Made by a program: the position numbers and the translations under genes. 64,000 nt of DNA, from positions 248,001-312,000 of the forward strand of contig BQMJ01000004.1 of assembly GCA_025991245.1 (NCBI GenBank), in the 5' to 3' direction. The notes under the pieces were generated by a model. It searched no databases, was not told where the DNA came from, and was given only the letters and a program-made list of their open reading frames with translations. This stretch comes from Galdieria partita. Lineage: Eukaryota; Rhodophyta; Bangiophyceae; Galdieriales; Galdieriaceae. Positions 22,928 to 32,642 of the stretch are shown here, one piece after another; the stretch's first letter is position 1; the number at the start of each line of letters is the position of its first letter.

Positions 22928-25780
22928 TTAGTCTCTTTCTTCTCTTTCACTTTGATCACTTTCCGACTTATTATCTCCATAATTTACATTGACAACACTA
23001 TCTTTCCCCCTTCCACCTTCTGAGACAACTTGAACAGAAGGTGGTTCATTCAGAAACCCATCTTTCCTTCGTGACCTTCTAAAGAAAAAGTCAATCACTC
23101 GAATCCTTTTACGATGCGACTCTACCCTCAGCTGTGAAACTTCTCCACTCACTTTAAACAAAGTATCAACAAAAAGAATGAGTGAATAAATCCATGCTAG
23201 AAAACGGACCGAGTCATCAGGCGGTAATCCAGGAGGACTTGAGAGACTTCCAGCCGAGTCTTCCTCACCAATATCTACAGAGAAGAAGTACTCCTGCCAT
23301 CTATCTAATACCTCCTGTCTTACTTTGCGGTACTTGTCAAGAAAATTATCCAACGCAGCTTCAAAGGACTCCATCTTTATGAGCATTTCATCAGGTGGTG
23401 GACGATGAATTCGTGACTTTCCAAGTCTCTCGGAAATACAAGAACCAGTTTCCTTCACTGTTCTTAGTAAATCAAACAATTCCGGTTCCAGGTGCCTTAT
23501 AAATATATCATAAGCTGCAGTAGTATAATTACCATTGATTTCTGCAGGAGTCCTAATGATTTGCCGAAATACAATCAGACGACGAAGAATACTGAAGCAA
23601 ACATTTAGTCCAAAGGGAATGGAGCTCTCTCTATAATTGGGAGTTAAATCGACTATATATCGGATTCTTGTAATCATCAGACGCTGTTCAGCTCGGTGAA
23701 GCTTCTCATCCAGTTCTTCACCTCCCAGCTCCTTCCAGCTAGTTTCAGATAGTCCTCGCTTGTTCATATCAAGAAATAGCTTTGTGAAACCCTCAACTAG
23801 ATCTGTTTCCAAGAGTACAACGTCCCTTAGATTATTTCTGATTTCATCAGTAGTTCTGTATGGCCAAATAAACATACAAACAACCGCAACAACAAAGCAA
23901 CCAATAGAAACAGTGACAGCTCTCGATGCTGCATAAATAAAAGTAAATCCGTTGCCATACTGACAAGCGATAATGAAATATTGCGCCAGAAGAAAAGGAA
24001 ACGTAACTACAATGTAATCAGGATTGATAGAAGCGATTAAAAGAGCTCCATATGTCCAAATGAAAATCCAGAAATCTATGATATACTGATCTGTAGGTGC
24101 CATGACCGTTAACGCATAAGCTAGTCCACAAGATGCAAAAGTGACAGTAAAATAAAGAAAAACTCGAAATAATGTCATCTCAATTCCTCTCATAACAAGA
24201 ATAGTTACAACAATGTAAGCAGATATAGCGTTATGACGTTGGGTAAAAAAATAATCGCTTTCAGAAAATTGAGCAACAAAGAGAGTGGGAAATAGAATAA
24301 TCGCTACGCAAAGTAAATATTTGAACAAAAACTTTGCATTATCCGGAACTGCAAGAAGCTTATGAGTCCTCGCCCAGGACTTGAATGGTTTCCATAACAG
24401 CGGATACCAACGAAAGAAGTTTCGGAGAGGTGCAAAACGTAATCTTCTCCTCTCATTCATCAAATGACATAAACCATCGTCAAGACGATATAACGAACGT
24501 TCTATAGAACGGGCATTGAATATCACAAAGATAAGTGATGCAAAAATAAAAGCTGGAGTCTCTGGTTCATTATTCTGATAAAAATCTGCAGACCTCCACT
24601 GCATATGTCGTGCACGCAAAATTTGTCTATTTAACTCTTCCTTTCGGTAACTAACCACACTCACTTTCTCTTCAGGAATGATCTTGGGATAACTTTCGAT
24701 TCTCTTAGCTACTTCAAGTCCTCGTAGATGAGCTTTGTCTAGAAAATCACAGAGCAAAACAAGTGACTCTCCAAATTCTGAGTTAAAACTAGAAACCGCA
24801 AAATGCTTCCCTTTTCTGAGAACTCCTGCTACAGATTCTACTTTCAGAAGTAAGTCTTCCGCTTCATCAACTAGCTTTTTCCAGGCATCGTCAGGTTCAC
24901 ATTGCCATGGAGGGAAAATATTTGGTTCAAATGGAAGATAAGATAGCATGGCTCGAGTCTCATTAAAAGAGGAACGGATAACATAACATCTCTCTACAAC
25001 TCCTGGAACAGTTACATCAGTCTCTTCCTCATAATTTGTGAGCAGTCTAGCTATCTCTGCTACAAGTTCACTTGTTTCTCTAACTGACTGTGCAAGACCC
25101 TTCTTCAGAGCAACTTTTGCTGAAAGAGGGAATATGACTAAAGCACAGAGAAACGAAGCGACTGCCGCTAACTGTCCCGCCAATAATGTTGGATAAGTTC
25201 TGTGCCAAGCATTGGATGGTGGTGTCTTCACATAGAATATTTCAATAGCACCAAAGATAAAGTTAATATTTATGCCGATTCCATTCACTGTAAGATCGGA
25301 ATCTGTACGAAGAATAGTTGCAATCCCCGCTTGAACAACGGCAATAAAGTAAAGTCCAACTCCACTTTTATCAGCCATTGCCAAACCAACAAGGCCAAAA
25401 AGTGAAGCAATTAAGCTTGCATAAGACATAATAATACTGGCCTGAAAAACAGCACCAATATGTGGATGTCTTGCAGTGATTACTAGTACCACATAAGCGA
25501 GAATATTTGCAAAACATAAAACGTGACTCCTCATGACCGCAAAAAAGATGGTGACTGAGACTCCTGCTGCTGCGACCGCTGCTCGAAGGGCGTTCTGTGA
25601 CTTCCTAGAAATGAGAAGACGAAAGATAAAAAGCAAAAACGACTTCCATTCCTCTCTTGTGGGAAGACGGTTAGGTTTCCAAGTGCCTATATGAAACTTC
25701 ATATGTACAAATTGAGTGTTGCAAAGGAACCAACACCCTCGTTCCGTCAACCAAAAATTCTTCTCTCCTCGTTCTTCCAT
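22928..25780 (-). CDS. FUSC-type polytopic membrane protein, copy 1
   Basis: This is an intronless gene of 950 aa. It has a two-fold layout: an N-terminal bundle of about six TM helices (NALRAAVAAAGVSVTIFFAV onward), a cytoplasmic alpha-helical region of about 280 residues, a second bundle of about six TM helices (FLFKYLLCVAIILFPTLFVA onward), and a C-terminal helical domain with a charged tail. This is the architecture of FUSC/YccS/aromatic-acid exporter proteins and the fungal BRE4/DUF2421 relatives, proposed to export organic acids or amphipathic compounds. The substrate is unknown. A paralogue lies at 55.5-58.3 kb; both keep MADKSG/MADGSG and CQYGN. Lack of introns is unusual for such a long gene here. 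Confidence 0.82.
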   Translation of the reverse strand: MEERGEKNFWLTERGCWFLCNTQFVHMKFHIGTWKPNRLPTREEWKSFLLFIFRLLISRKSQNALRAAVAAAGVSVTIFFAVMRSHVLCFANILAYVVLVITARHPHIGAVFQASIIMSYASLIASLFGLVGLAMADKSGVGLYFIAVVQAGIATILRTDSDLTVNGIGININFIFGAIEIFYVKTPPSNAWHRTYPTLLAGQLAAVASFLCALVIFPLSAKVALKKGLAQSVRETSELVAEIARLLTNYEEETDVTVPGVVERCYVIRSSFNETRAMLSYLPFEPNIFPPWQCEPDDAWKKLVDEAEDLLLKVESVAGVLRKGKHFAVSSFNSEFGESLVLLCDFLDKAHLRGLEVAKRIESYPKIIPEEKVSVVSYRKEELNRQILRARHMQWRSADFYQNNEPETPAFIFASLIFVIFNARSIERSLYRLDDGLCHLMNERRRLRFAPLRNFFRWYPLLWKPFKSWARTHKLLAVPDNAKFLFKYLLCVAIILFPTLFVAQFSESDYFFTQRHNAISAYIVVTILVMRGIEMTLFRVFLYFTVTFASCGLAYALTVMAPTDQYIIDFWIFIWTYGALLIASINPDYIVVTFPFLLAQYFIIACQYGNGFTFIYAASRAVTVSIGCFVVAVVCMFIWPYRTTDEIRNNLRDVVLLETDLVEGFTKLFLDMNKRGLSETSWKELGGEELDEKLHRAEQRLMITRIRYIVDLTPNYRESSIPFGLNVCFSILRRLIVFRQIIRTPAEINGNYTTAAYDIFIRHLEPELFDLLRTVKETGSCISERLGKSRIHRPPPDEMLIKMESFEAALDNFLDKYRKVRQEVLDRWQEYFFSVDIGEEDSAGSLSSPPGLPPDDSVRFLAWIYSLILFVDTLFKVSGEVSQLRVESHRKRIRVIDFFFRRSRRKDGFLNEPPSVQVVSEGGRGKDSVVNVNYGDNKSESDQSEREERD

Positions 25781-26900
25781 TTGACCTAAACCCTCTAAAA
25801 CTACTTTTGACAGCCCCTAGTCCATTAGACAATCATTCCACGCCGTTGAACAATGTCGAGGTGCCTTTACAGCTTCCTGTTTCACATCTGATACTAACAA
25901 ATAAAATTTGGGACAAATTTCCTCCTCTTGAAAGACATTATCAGGAGATAGTGTAGTACTTATTCCAGTGTTTCTGAAATAGATGAACAAGTCTAGCTTA
26001 GACTGGTGACCATATCATGAATTGAAGGATTTCGCAAGTCCATTTCAAAACTATCCTTGATTGAATGAATGGCTATTATTAATAGCAAGTCTATACTTGA
26101 CCATCGTTTAACTGAGCTTTATTTCTTTCTCATCATGACGTTGATCTATAGCACATGACTTGAATGGTATCATCGTGGCCTTTGAAATCATAGCAAAGAG
26201 GATTAGACAATAGTGTCTTACAAGAATATTATTTGATTTAAACATTCGACCAACAGCTGATACTATATATGCACTAACAAATGCTCTTCATTTCAGTCAT
26301 TATAAAGGGGTTCAGAATTTCTCTCAGAAATGAAAATGACGGTCAATCAACTAGTTGTGTCTTGCGAAAGCTGGATTTTTCGCCTCCATAGGACAGTGGT
26401 CTTCCATTTCAAGTCAAGATTCCGTTTTGCTACCCCAAGTGAACCTGAAGAGAAGTATTACCTGGACAGCGAAAGTTCGCAAATATAAGATGTCGGTGTC
26501 ACTAAAGCTACTCGTCTTATTCAATAATATATATTGGTAAAAGTAGTATGTACCAACCACTTAAATAGTGCACAACTGAATTGGATGCTCAAACTTGAAG
26601 CGGAATTGGATAACAAGTTTCAAAGTTCGATATTATTACCTTTTTGGTCATCAAATTTGACAATACTTTGCAACCTTAGAGTCACAGGAAGAGAATGTAA
26701 AGTCGAATGACTTTCAGAACCGTTCCGAAAGTTGCTGGTACCTGAGAAAATCGGTTCTAGTGAGTAACTTCTTGCGTTCTTCAGACAGCCATACTGTTAG
26801 GTAGTAACAACTTCAGCTATTGAGTTTCCTGGGTAACTGTGCTGGATCTGACAAGAATAAACATCATAATTTCTATAAATAGAGTTTTTTCCAATGAAAT
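25781..26900. other. 1.1-kb gap upstream of FUSC copy 1
   Basis: This gap lies between two minus-strand genes. Plus-strand ATGs near 26330 open two short overlapping frames, but I could not assemble a convincing spliced gene. No tRNA or repeat is seen. Confidence 0.35.
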
Positions 26901-28022
26901 TTAGTCTTGCTTCTTTATCTGCAAATGTTTCCTTCTCAACCAGAATAACAAGAGAAGCATCAATAGAGCTGAAATATCTATCAATACGTGCACATCATCG
27001 AATATGTAATTTATACTGGATTTTTGTTTATAAAGTTGCAGAGACTTTCTCAAACAAGAAGAGTTCACGGAAGAGATAGGAGGAATTCTTCTCTTCGGCC
27101 ATAAGTGGATAATAGACGTTGTTCTCTCTGCAGCCGTATCTGCATATCTCCATGATTCATACAAACTCTCCAACTTTTCAGAATTCCTTTGAACAAAGAA
27201 ATGCACATCATTCAGCCAGCCCTTGACTTTTTGGGAGGTAAAGTTTCTTTCAATTGAAACATACTCGGCAAAACTGATATATCTTGAGATGAGCTCCTCT
27301 TCTAGATTAGTACACCACTTACTAAACATACTTTCACGAATTTTGCGACAATGACAACCAACTTTTTGATAGGTACACCTAAGCTGCTCAAGGTTCATCA
27401 TCTTTTCAAGTGTTGTGAATGATGACGAAATCTCTGAAATTTGAGAAATAGCATCTTCCAAATCACCTTCTCTCTCCAAAGAAATAGCTCTACCGTCATA
27501 CTGACCAACATATATCGGCATCATTTTTACCGGAATTTCCACAGGGACCGTGATAGCTGATTTTTGAGCTACAAAGAGAGGTGTTTGTTCAAGTACGCGA
27601 TAGTAAACATCCACATCACCCATAATTTCCTCCTTTGAAGCATTCTCCGAAATGTTCTTTATCGCAACATAATGTCCCTGTTCAACTATGTTCCTTAGAA
27701 TATTTTCGTTGGAAACGATTGAAGAAGAGTCTACTAAGAACAACGCATTTATACCGTGTCTCTTAAGACCAGGCAAGACCTTCGCAGAGGATATGTCTGC
27801 CAAGTTTTGGTTCAGCGTAAATACAAGCCCAAGTTTCTTTGCCCTTTGATCTGGAATAGATATACCTCTAGAGAGAGCTTGCCAGCAGGTGTCTTCCTCT
27901 TCAAGAGTGATATCTTCTATCCAAAAAGTCGGCAGTTTCGACGACACAAGAAAAGGTTGGACCACTTTTCCAAATGACAAACAGGGCAAATAAAACACTA
28001 TTATCATGAAGAGATACTTCAT
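26901..28022 (-). CDS. Membrane-anchored degenerate NodB-fold protein
   Basis: This intronless gene encodes 373 aa. It begins with a signal peptide (MKYLFMIIVFYLPCLSFG) and ends with one TM helix (LIDISALLMLLLLFWL) plus a short basic tail, so the body should be lumenal or extracellular. Residues about 60-130 follow the polysaccharide-deacetylase (NodB) pattern: GLVFTLNQNLADISSAKVLP, then HGINALFLVDSS, then ILRNIVEQGHYVAIKN. The metal-binding Asp-Asp of TFDDG is replaced by TLNQ, and the GHEIGNH histidine is replaced by GHYVAIK, so it is unlikely to be a deacetylase. The C-terminal half is helical, with cysteines (CTYQKVGCHC). The fold call is inference from pattern; function is unknown. Confidence 0.72.
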   Translation of the reverse strand: MKYLFMIIVFYLPCLSFGKVVQPFLVSSKLPTFWIEDITLEEEDTCWQALSRGISIPDQRAKKLGLVFTLNQNLADISSAKVLPGLKRHGINALFLVDSSSIVSNENILRNIVEQGHYVAIKNISENASKEEIMGDVDVYYRVLEQTPLFVAQKSAITVPVEIPVKMMPIYVGQYDGRAISLEREGDLEDAISQISEISSSFTTLEKMMNLEQLRCTYQKVGCHCRKIRESMFSKWCTNLEEELISRYISFAEYVSIERNFTSQKVKGWLNDVHFFVQRNSEKLESLYESWRYADTAAERTTSIIHLWPKRRIPPISSVNSSCLRKSLQLYKQKSSINYIFDDVHVLIDISALLMLLLLFWLRRKHLQIKKQD

Positions 28023-28781
28023 CAGTTGAACGCCAAATCCCGAATCCCCCTAAAATTTTTGTTACCGCCAAATGTCTATGCAAAACATAGTACTGTGAAA
28101 TGTTACAAAAGTGTACAACAATATTTATTTCGAGTGTGATTGCCGTTTTCTTCCATTTTGAAATGTACATGTATTCACCTGTTGAAGATGAAGAGAAATT
28201 CTTTTATCCTTTTGAAGAGCTTTCCAATGAGTTGCACGTGGAATACCTTTTGTTGACTTTACTGGTGACATTCTAGACCAGTTAGAGAGACACCACTCTA
28301 TGTTTCAATGCTTTTCCAAATAGTTGTGGTAACACCAAGGTGTTGTCCTAGCACACCTAGTTATTGTGACTACATTTTCTTTAAAAACGACGGCAAAATG
28401 ACATGCTTAAGACAAACTATCGAATTTTTGACCTTTAAATACATTTTCTGAAGGAGAACTAAAATGTTAGAAACGTCTTTGTGCAATTTTAGCCTTGTGA
28501 AATACCAAACTACTATTTGAAGATCGTTGTGACCCAGTCATTTTGTGCGTGATATCCTTCTACTGACATTGTGAGTACGGAGTGAATAAGTATACTATTG
28601 ACAAGTCCCAGACGAACATCTTTTGGGATTCCAATACTTTTAATTGGATGCCCACGTGAAATCATCCAACATTCTATCCTTAGGTCTAACTACATACAAA
28701 TACTATGAATTCGATTTTCTGAATAAATTCTATTGCTCCAGAAAAATCACTGTCAAAAAGTGAAAACCTATCCCTTCATTT
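28023..28781. other. Intergenic region, NodB-like / beta-amylase
   Basis: This is the gap between the beta-amylase 3' end and the NodB-like gene's start, both on minus. A 6-bp inverted repeat (AACACC-AA-GGTGTT) lies at 28331-28344 and could be a factor site. Nothing else is supported. Confidence 0.35.
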
Positions 28782-30680
28782 TCAAAAGACAGGAATCACA
28801 TGACTCACAGCATCATCTGTTCCCATTACTCGAACAAATTCAAAAAATTTTTGACCCAGAGGAGTTATAAAATTGTCTCCCATAAATATAGTGATAGGCT
28901 CAGGCCATCTCAAATAGGTCATTGCCTCCATGGGTATTCCTAAACATTAAATATACAAAGACAATTCCTCAACAATTCTCATGTCTTACCTCGAACAACT
29001 GAATAAGAACGTGCGACCAATGAAATTTGTCGATAAGAGTCCACATCATAAAAACTCACTGCATTTTCTCCAGCAAATGAAACATTAGTTGCAATCGAAG
29101 CCCTTACAATCGAACCCTACAGAAAATATAATCAAAATTACTTCAACCAAGTTCTAGTATTTACCACAAGATCTTCTGGAGAACAGTTACAATCCTGCGG
29201 TTGATTCTTATCACGCATTTCTGTACAAGTAAATACCGCAGTTGCGTCGTACTTCTTCAAGACTTGGAATATAGGCGTATATCCATCTCGGAAACGAGTA
29301 TTATAATAACCAGCAGTGAGTTCTGAAGCATGAGACTTGGAACGAAAATTCCAATGAACACCAGCTATCTTAATAGCTAAGCGAACCTTTCCTTTCCAAT
29401 TCGAGTCAGGAATCTTATCATTAAACATGATGTCATTTGCAACTCCGAGTATACGATCAGCATGCTCAATCATTTCTTTCGAATACCATCGAAGAAAAAA
29501 GTCTCCTTGCATAGGAATTATTACAAGTAGCTCTGAAATATCTTCAATCATTACCATACTGAGTATTCCAAATACCACCGTCCTCCTTAAAAAACAAAGT
29601 TTGCTCTGGTCTACTGTTGTAGTTCCCGACATCATAAGGATACGGAGGATGAGCCCAGTCGGGATGCTGAACTTCCTTCGCTGCCTGTTCAAGTCTCGAG
29701 AGAAGATAGCGATCATAACATTGAAACTCTCCAACCCCACAAAAGGTCCACCGATTCAACTGATAACTGGGATATCTCAACTCGCCAGCAGGACCCAGAC
29801 CAATCTGGACTTGTACAATTACGTCCCCCAAAAATTCGCCAAGATTATCTTTAAATGAAGTTAAGAAGTCTGAATATATCTGCATGGCAGAACGTCCTGC
29901 AATAACTGGTTCCGTGTCTACTCCCCAACTTATATATTCCGGATCTATATTCCCTTCCCTAAAGAAAAAATAAGTAAGTAACTGTGCAAAATTCTCAAGA
30001 GCTGATACCGACTGATCTTTGAAGAAAATGTCTGAATTGTTCGCTGCTGCATCCAAGACCCACTGAGGAAGAGGTATGTAACAACGATCTCCAACATTTC
30101 CTCCACAACTATAAAAAACTATATCAACACAATCAACAATAAAATCAAACACAGTTACCGATGAAAACTCATCACTGTCTGAAGCTTCAAACCAGCTTCT
30201 CTCAGGTATTGACACAATTTGATATATGGTTCCCAATGATACTCCTTTGGTTTCTTCTCTACAACTCCAAACCAGACGTCCACCATAAGACCATACACTC
30301 CATTCCTTTTCCACTGTTTCAAGATCCACTGCAAGTCATAGCCGTCATAATTCTCTACTAGATCGCCTGAGACAGTGACTGAACTCAAAGGCATCATAAC
30401 CTGGTTCCATTTCAAAGTTGTTTTGGTTCTGTACAAAATATCAACTTACATATACAGGAACGCCAAAGGAAGAATAGTTAAGAACATTCAAAGGAACTGC
30501 ATCTTTAGAAGTAGTCTGGCTATGTGTTACAGAAACTCGAGGATTGGCAGGAATCACAAGCCTCCAGCAAATGGAACAACTTAGCAAGAGTAAACAAACC
30601 ACACAAGTTTTACGAACACAAAAGTAGAACCAACGAAAATTCCTAATAAGTTCTTGATGATGAAGAGTAGTCAACTTCAT
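28782..30680 (-). CDS. Beta-amylase (GH14), membrane-anchored or secreted
   Basis: Beta-amylase releases maltose from the non-reducing ends of alpha-1,4-glucans. Seven exons give about 532 aa; introns are 30401-30449, 30109-30158, 29959-30012, 29506-29554, 29117-29164 and 28940-28989. Residues about 15-45 form a hydrophobic signal or anchor segment (CVVCLLLLSCSICW). The GH14 barrel begins VPVYVMMPLSSVTV. The acid glutamate is in LGPAGELRYPSY and the second glutamate in SHASELTAGYYN. The flexible loop reads RCGGNVGD, where most enzymes have QCGGNVGD. The 54-nt intron at 29959-30012 uses a weak GTCGGT donor, is a multiple of three and is open, so it could be retained. The anchor is odd because red-algal starch is cytosolic. 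Confidence 0.9.
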
Positions 30681-30914
30681 ATCGAATGTTATTCTTAAAT
30701 ACTAGAACTACGAAAACAATCGTTTCGAAAGAATATCAACAGAAGCAGGAGAATGAACTGCTTTCGAAAAAAATAATAATTTGGCAAAGGCAACTTTACA
30801 ATATCTCAAGTCCTTTCAAAGTAGTACCCTTGCTCACTCAACCAACAGAGAACTATGAAACCCCAAAGTTGGACCCCACAGTAATTTGGATTTCGTCGTC
30901 AGTTGCCAACCAGA
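30681..30914. promoter_or_regulatory. Shared divergent promoter, beta-amylase / iPGM
   Basis: These 234 bp separate the start codons of beta-amylase (-) and iPGM (+), two carbohydrate-metabolism genes, so their regulatory sequences must overlap. No specific element is recognised. Confidence 0.45.
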
Positions 30915-32642
30915 ATGTCATTCAAGCTGGAGCCTAGTAAAGACTTTAAGAAGCCTCCTGGTCCTGTATGCCTCATCATAATGGATGGAGTTGGTATTGG
31001 AGCAGAAGAGCAATACAATGCTTGGTATTGTGCAAAAACACCGTTTCTGGATTCTCTTCGCAACGGGAAGACTCCAAAGGGTAACATAGTACTAAACGCA
31101 GTGGTTGATGCAAGTGGGAGATCAGTTGGACTTCCTGAAGACTCGGACATGGGCAACTCAGAAGTTGGACACAACGCTTTTGGTGCTGGCCGCATTTACT
31201 CCCAAGGAGCTAAATTAGTCAATGAATCCATGGATTCAAAGACCTTCAAGACAGGTGAAACTTGGAAGTGGCTGTTGGAAAACTGCAAAGATGGAAAAGA
31301 AGGAACTCTTCACTTACTTGGTCTATGGTCGGATGGGAATGTCCACTCTCACGTAAAACATGCATATGCCTTGTTAGATGCAGCACTGGAAGAAGGTTGC
31401 AAACATATCCGTTTCCATATTCTTTTGGACGGCCGTGATGTTTCGGAAACTTCGGCCCTCGACTATGTAGGACCACTTGAAAAGCATCTGGCTTCGTTGA
31501 GAGAGAAGGGCGTAGATGTTCACATTGCTTCTGGTGGAGGTAGAATGGTAACCACAATGGATCGATATGAAGCGGACTGGCGAATTGTACAGAGAGGCTG
31601 GCTTTCCCATGTGCTGGCTGATACAGAAACTATTAGGACATTTTCAAGTGCGTCCGAAGCCATTCAAACTTTTCGTAAGGAAGAGAATGGTGTCATTGAT
31701 CAGTTCCTCCCTCCATTTATTATTGTCGACAATAAAGGAAGTCCATTGGGTAGAATGAAAGACGGTGATTCTGTGATACTCTTCAACTTTCGAGGTGATA
31801 GAGCCATTGAAATTTCAACATGTTTTGATGCCCCTGAAGGAACATTTCATCACTTTGACCGCGGTTGTATGCCAAAAGTTCGCTTTGCAGGAATGATGCA
31901 GTATGATGGCGAAAGCAAGATTCCCAAACATTATATAGTATCTCCACCCAATATTGAGAGGACTCTCGGTGAATACTTGGTCCATAATAACTGTCGACGT
32001 CTTTCAATAAGTGAAACCCAGAAATTTGGTCATGTTACTTATTTTTTCAATGGAAACAGAGCAAACAAATTTAATGAGGAGCTGGAGCTTTATGTTGAAA
32101 TTCCAAGTAGCAGAGAAAGAGAAAATACTCGGCCTTGGATGAAGGCTGCAGAAATTACTGATAGTGCGTTGGCTGCTATAGATGAATTCAAACCGGACTT
32201 TGTAGTTTTGAATTATGCCAATGGAGATATGGTAGGTCACACTGGCGTATATCATGCAGCAGTTATTGCTATGGAAGCTGTAGATGTTAGTCTATCGCGT
32301 CTAGTGAATGGCATTATTGAAAGGAATGGTATTGCTATAGTTAGTGCAGATCACGGAAATTGTGAAACTATGGCAGAGGTTGATAAGAAAACAGGAAAGC
32401 CTGTGAAGGGAAATTCTCCAGAAGGCTGGAAAGCATTGACCAGCCACACAACAACCCCAGTACCAGTTATGATAACAGGATATGGGATCGAAAAGTATGA
32501 AATTGACGAATCAGTTACTTGGGGTGATGCCAATAGAAAGAAAGCTGGTATAGTCAATGTCACAGCAACTTGTGCAAACCTTCTGGGCTTCGAGAAACCA
32601 AAGGAATGGCTTCCGGGCCTTTTGAAACCAAAATCTTTGTAG
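30915..32642 (+). CDS. gpmI: Cofactor-independent phosphoglycerate mutase
   Basis: This enzyme interconverts 3- and 2-phosphoglycerate in glycolysis using two metal ions and a phosphoserine. It is intronless, 575 aa, close to the plant length of about 560. The alkaline-phosphatase-fold start is CLIIMDGVGIG. The catalytic serine lies in DSDMGNSEVGHNAFGAGR. HILLDGRDV, SGGGRMVTTMDRYEADW, FNFRGDRAIE, NYANGDMVGHTG and SADHGNCETM supply the remaining metal and substrate ligands. There is no obvious transit peptide, so a cytosolic location is likely. The ATG at 30915 is the first in frame. Confidence 0.96.
   Translation: MSFKLEPSKDFKKPPGPVCLIIMDGVGIGAEEQYNAWYCAKTPFLDSLRNGKTPKGNIVLNAVVDASGRSVGLPEDSDMGNSEVGHNAFGAGRIYSQGAKLVNESMDSKTFKTGETWKWLLENCKDGKEGTLHLLGLWSDGNVHSHVKHAYALLDAALEEGCKHIRFHILLDGRDVSETSALDYVGPLEKHLASLREKGVDVHIASGGGRMVTTMDRYEADWRIVQRGWLSHVLADTETIRTFSSASEAIQTFRKEENGVIDQFLPPFIIVDNKGSPLGRMKDGDSVILFNFRGDRAIEISTCFDAPEGTFHHFDRGCMPKVRFAGMMQYDGESKIPKHYIVSPPNIERTLGEYLVHNNCRRLSISETQKFGHVTYFFNGNRANKFNEELELYVEIPSSRERENTRPWMKAAEITDSALAAIDEFKPDFVVLNYANGDMVGHTGVYHAAVIAMEAVDVSLSRLVNGIIERNGIAIVSADHGNCETMAEVDKKTGKPVKGNSPEGWKALTSHTTTPVPVMITGYGIEKYEIDESVTWGDANRKKAGIVNVTATCANLLGFEKPKEWLPGLLKPKSL

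Noticed and set aside
26329-26700. Plus-strand ATG with a possible 50-nt intron in the gap upstream of FUSC copy 1
   Set aside because: The first exon and intron look plausible, but every continuation meets stops or phase conflicts, so no gene can be assembled.
28331-28344. 6-bp inverted repeat AACACC-AA-GGTGTT
   Set aside because: Too short to call an operator or terminator; expected by chance in 64 kb.
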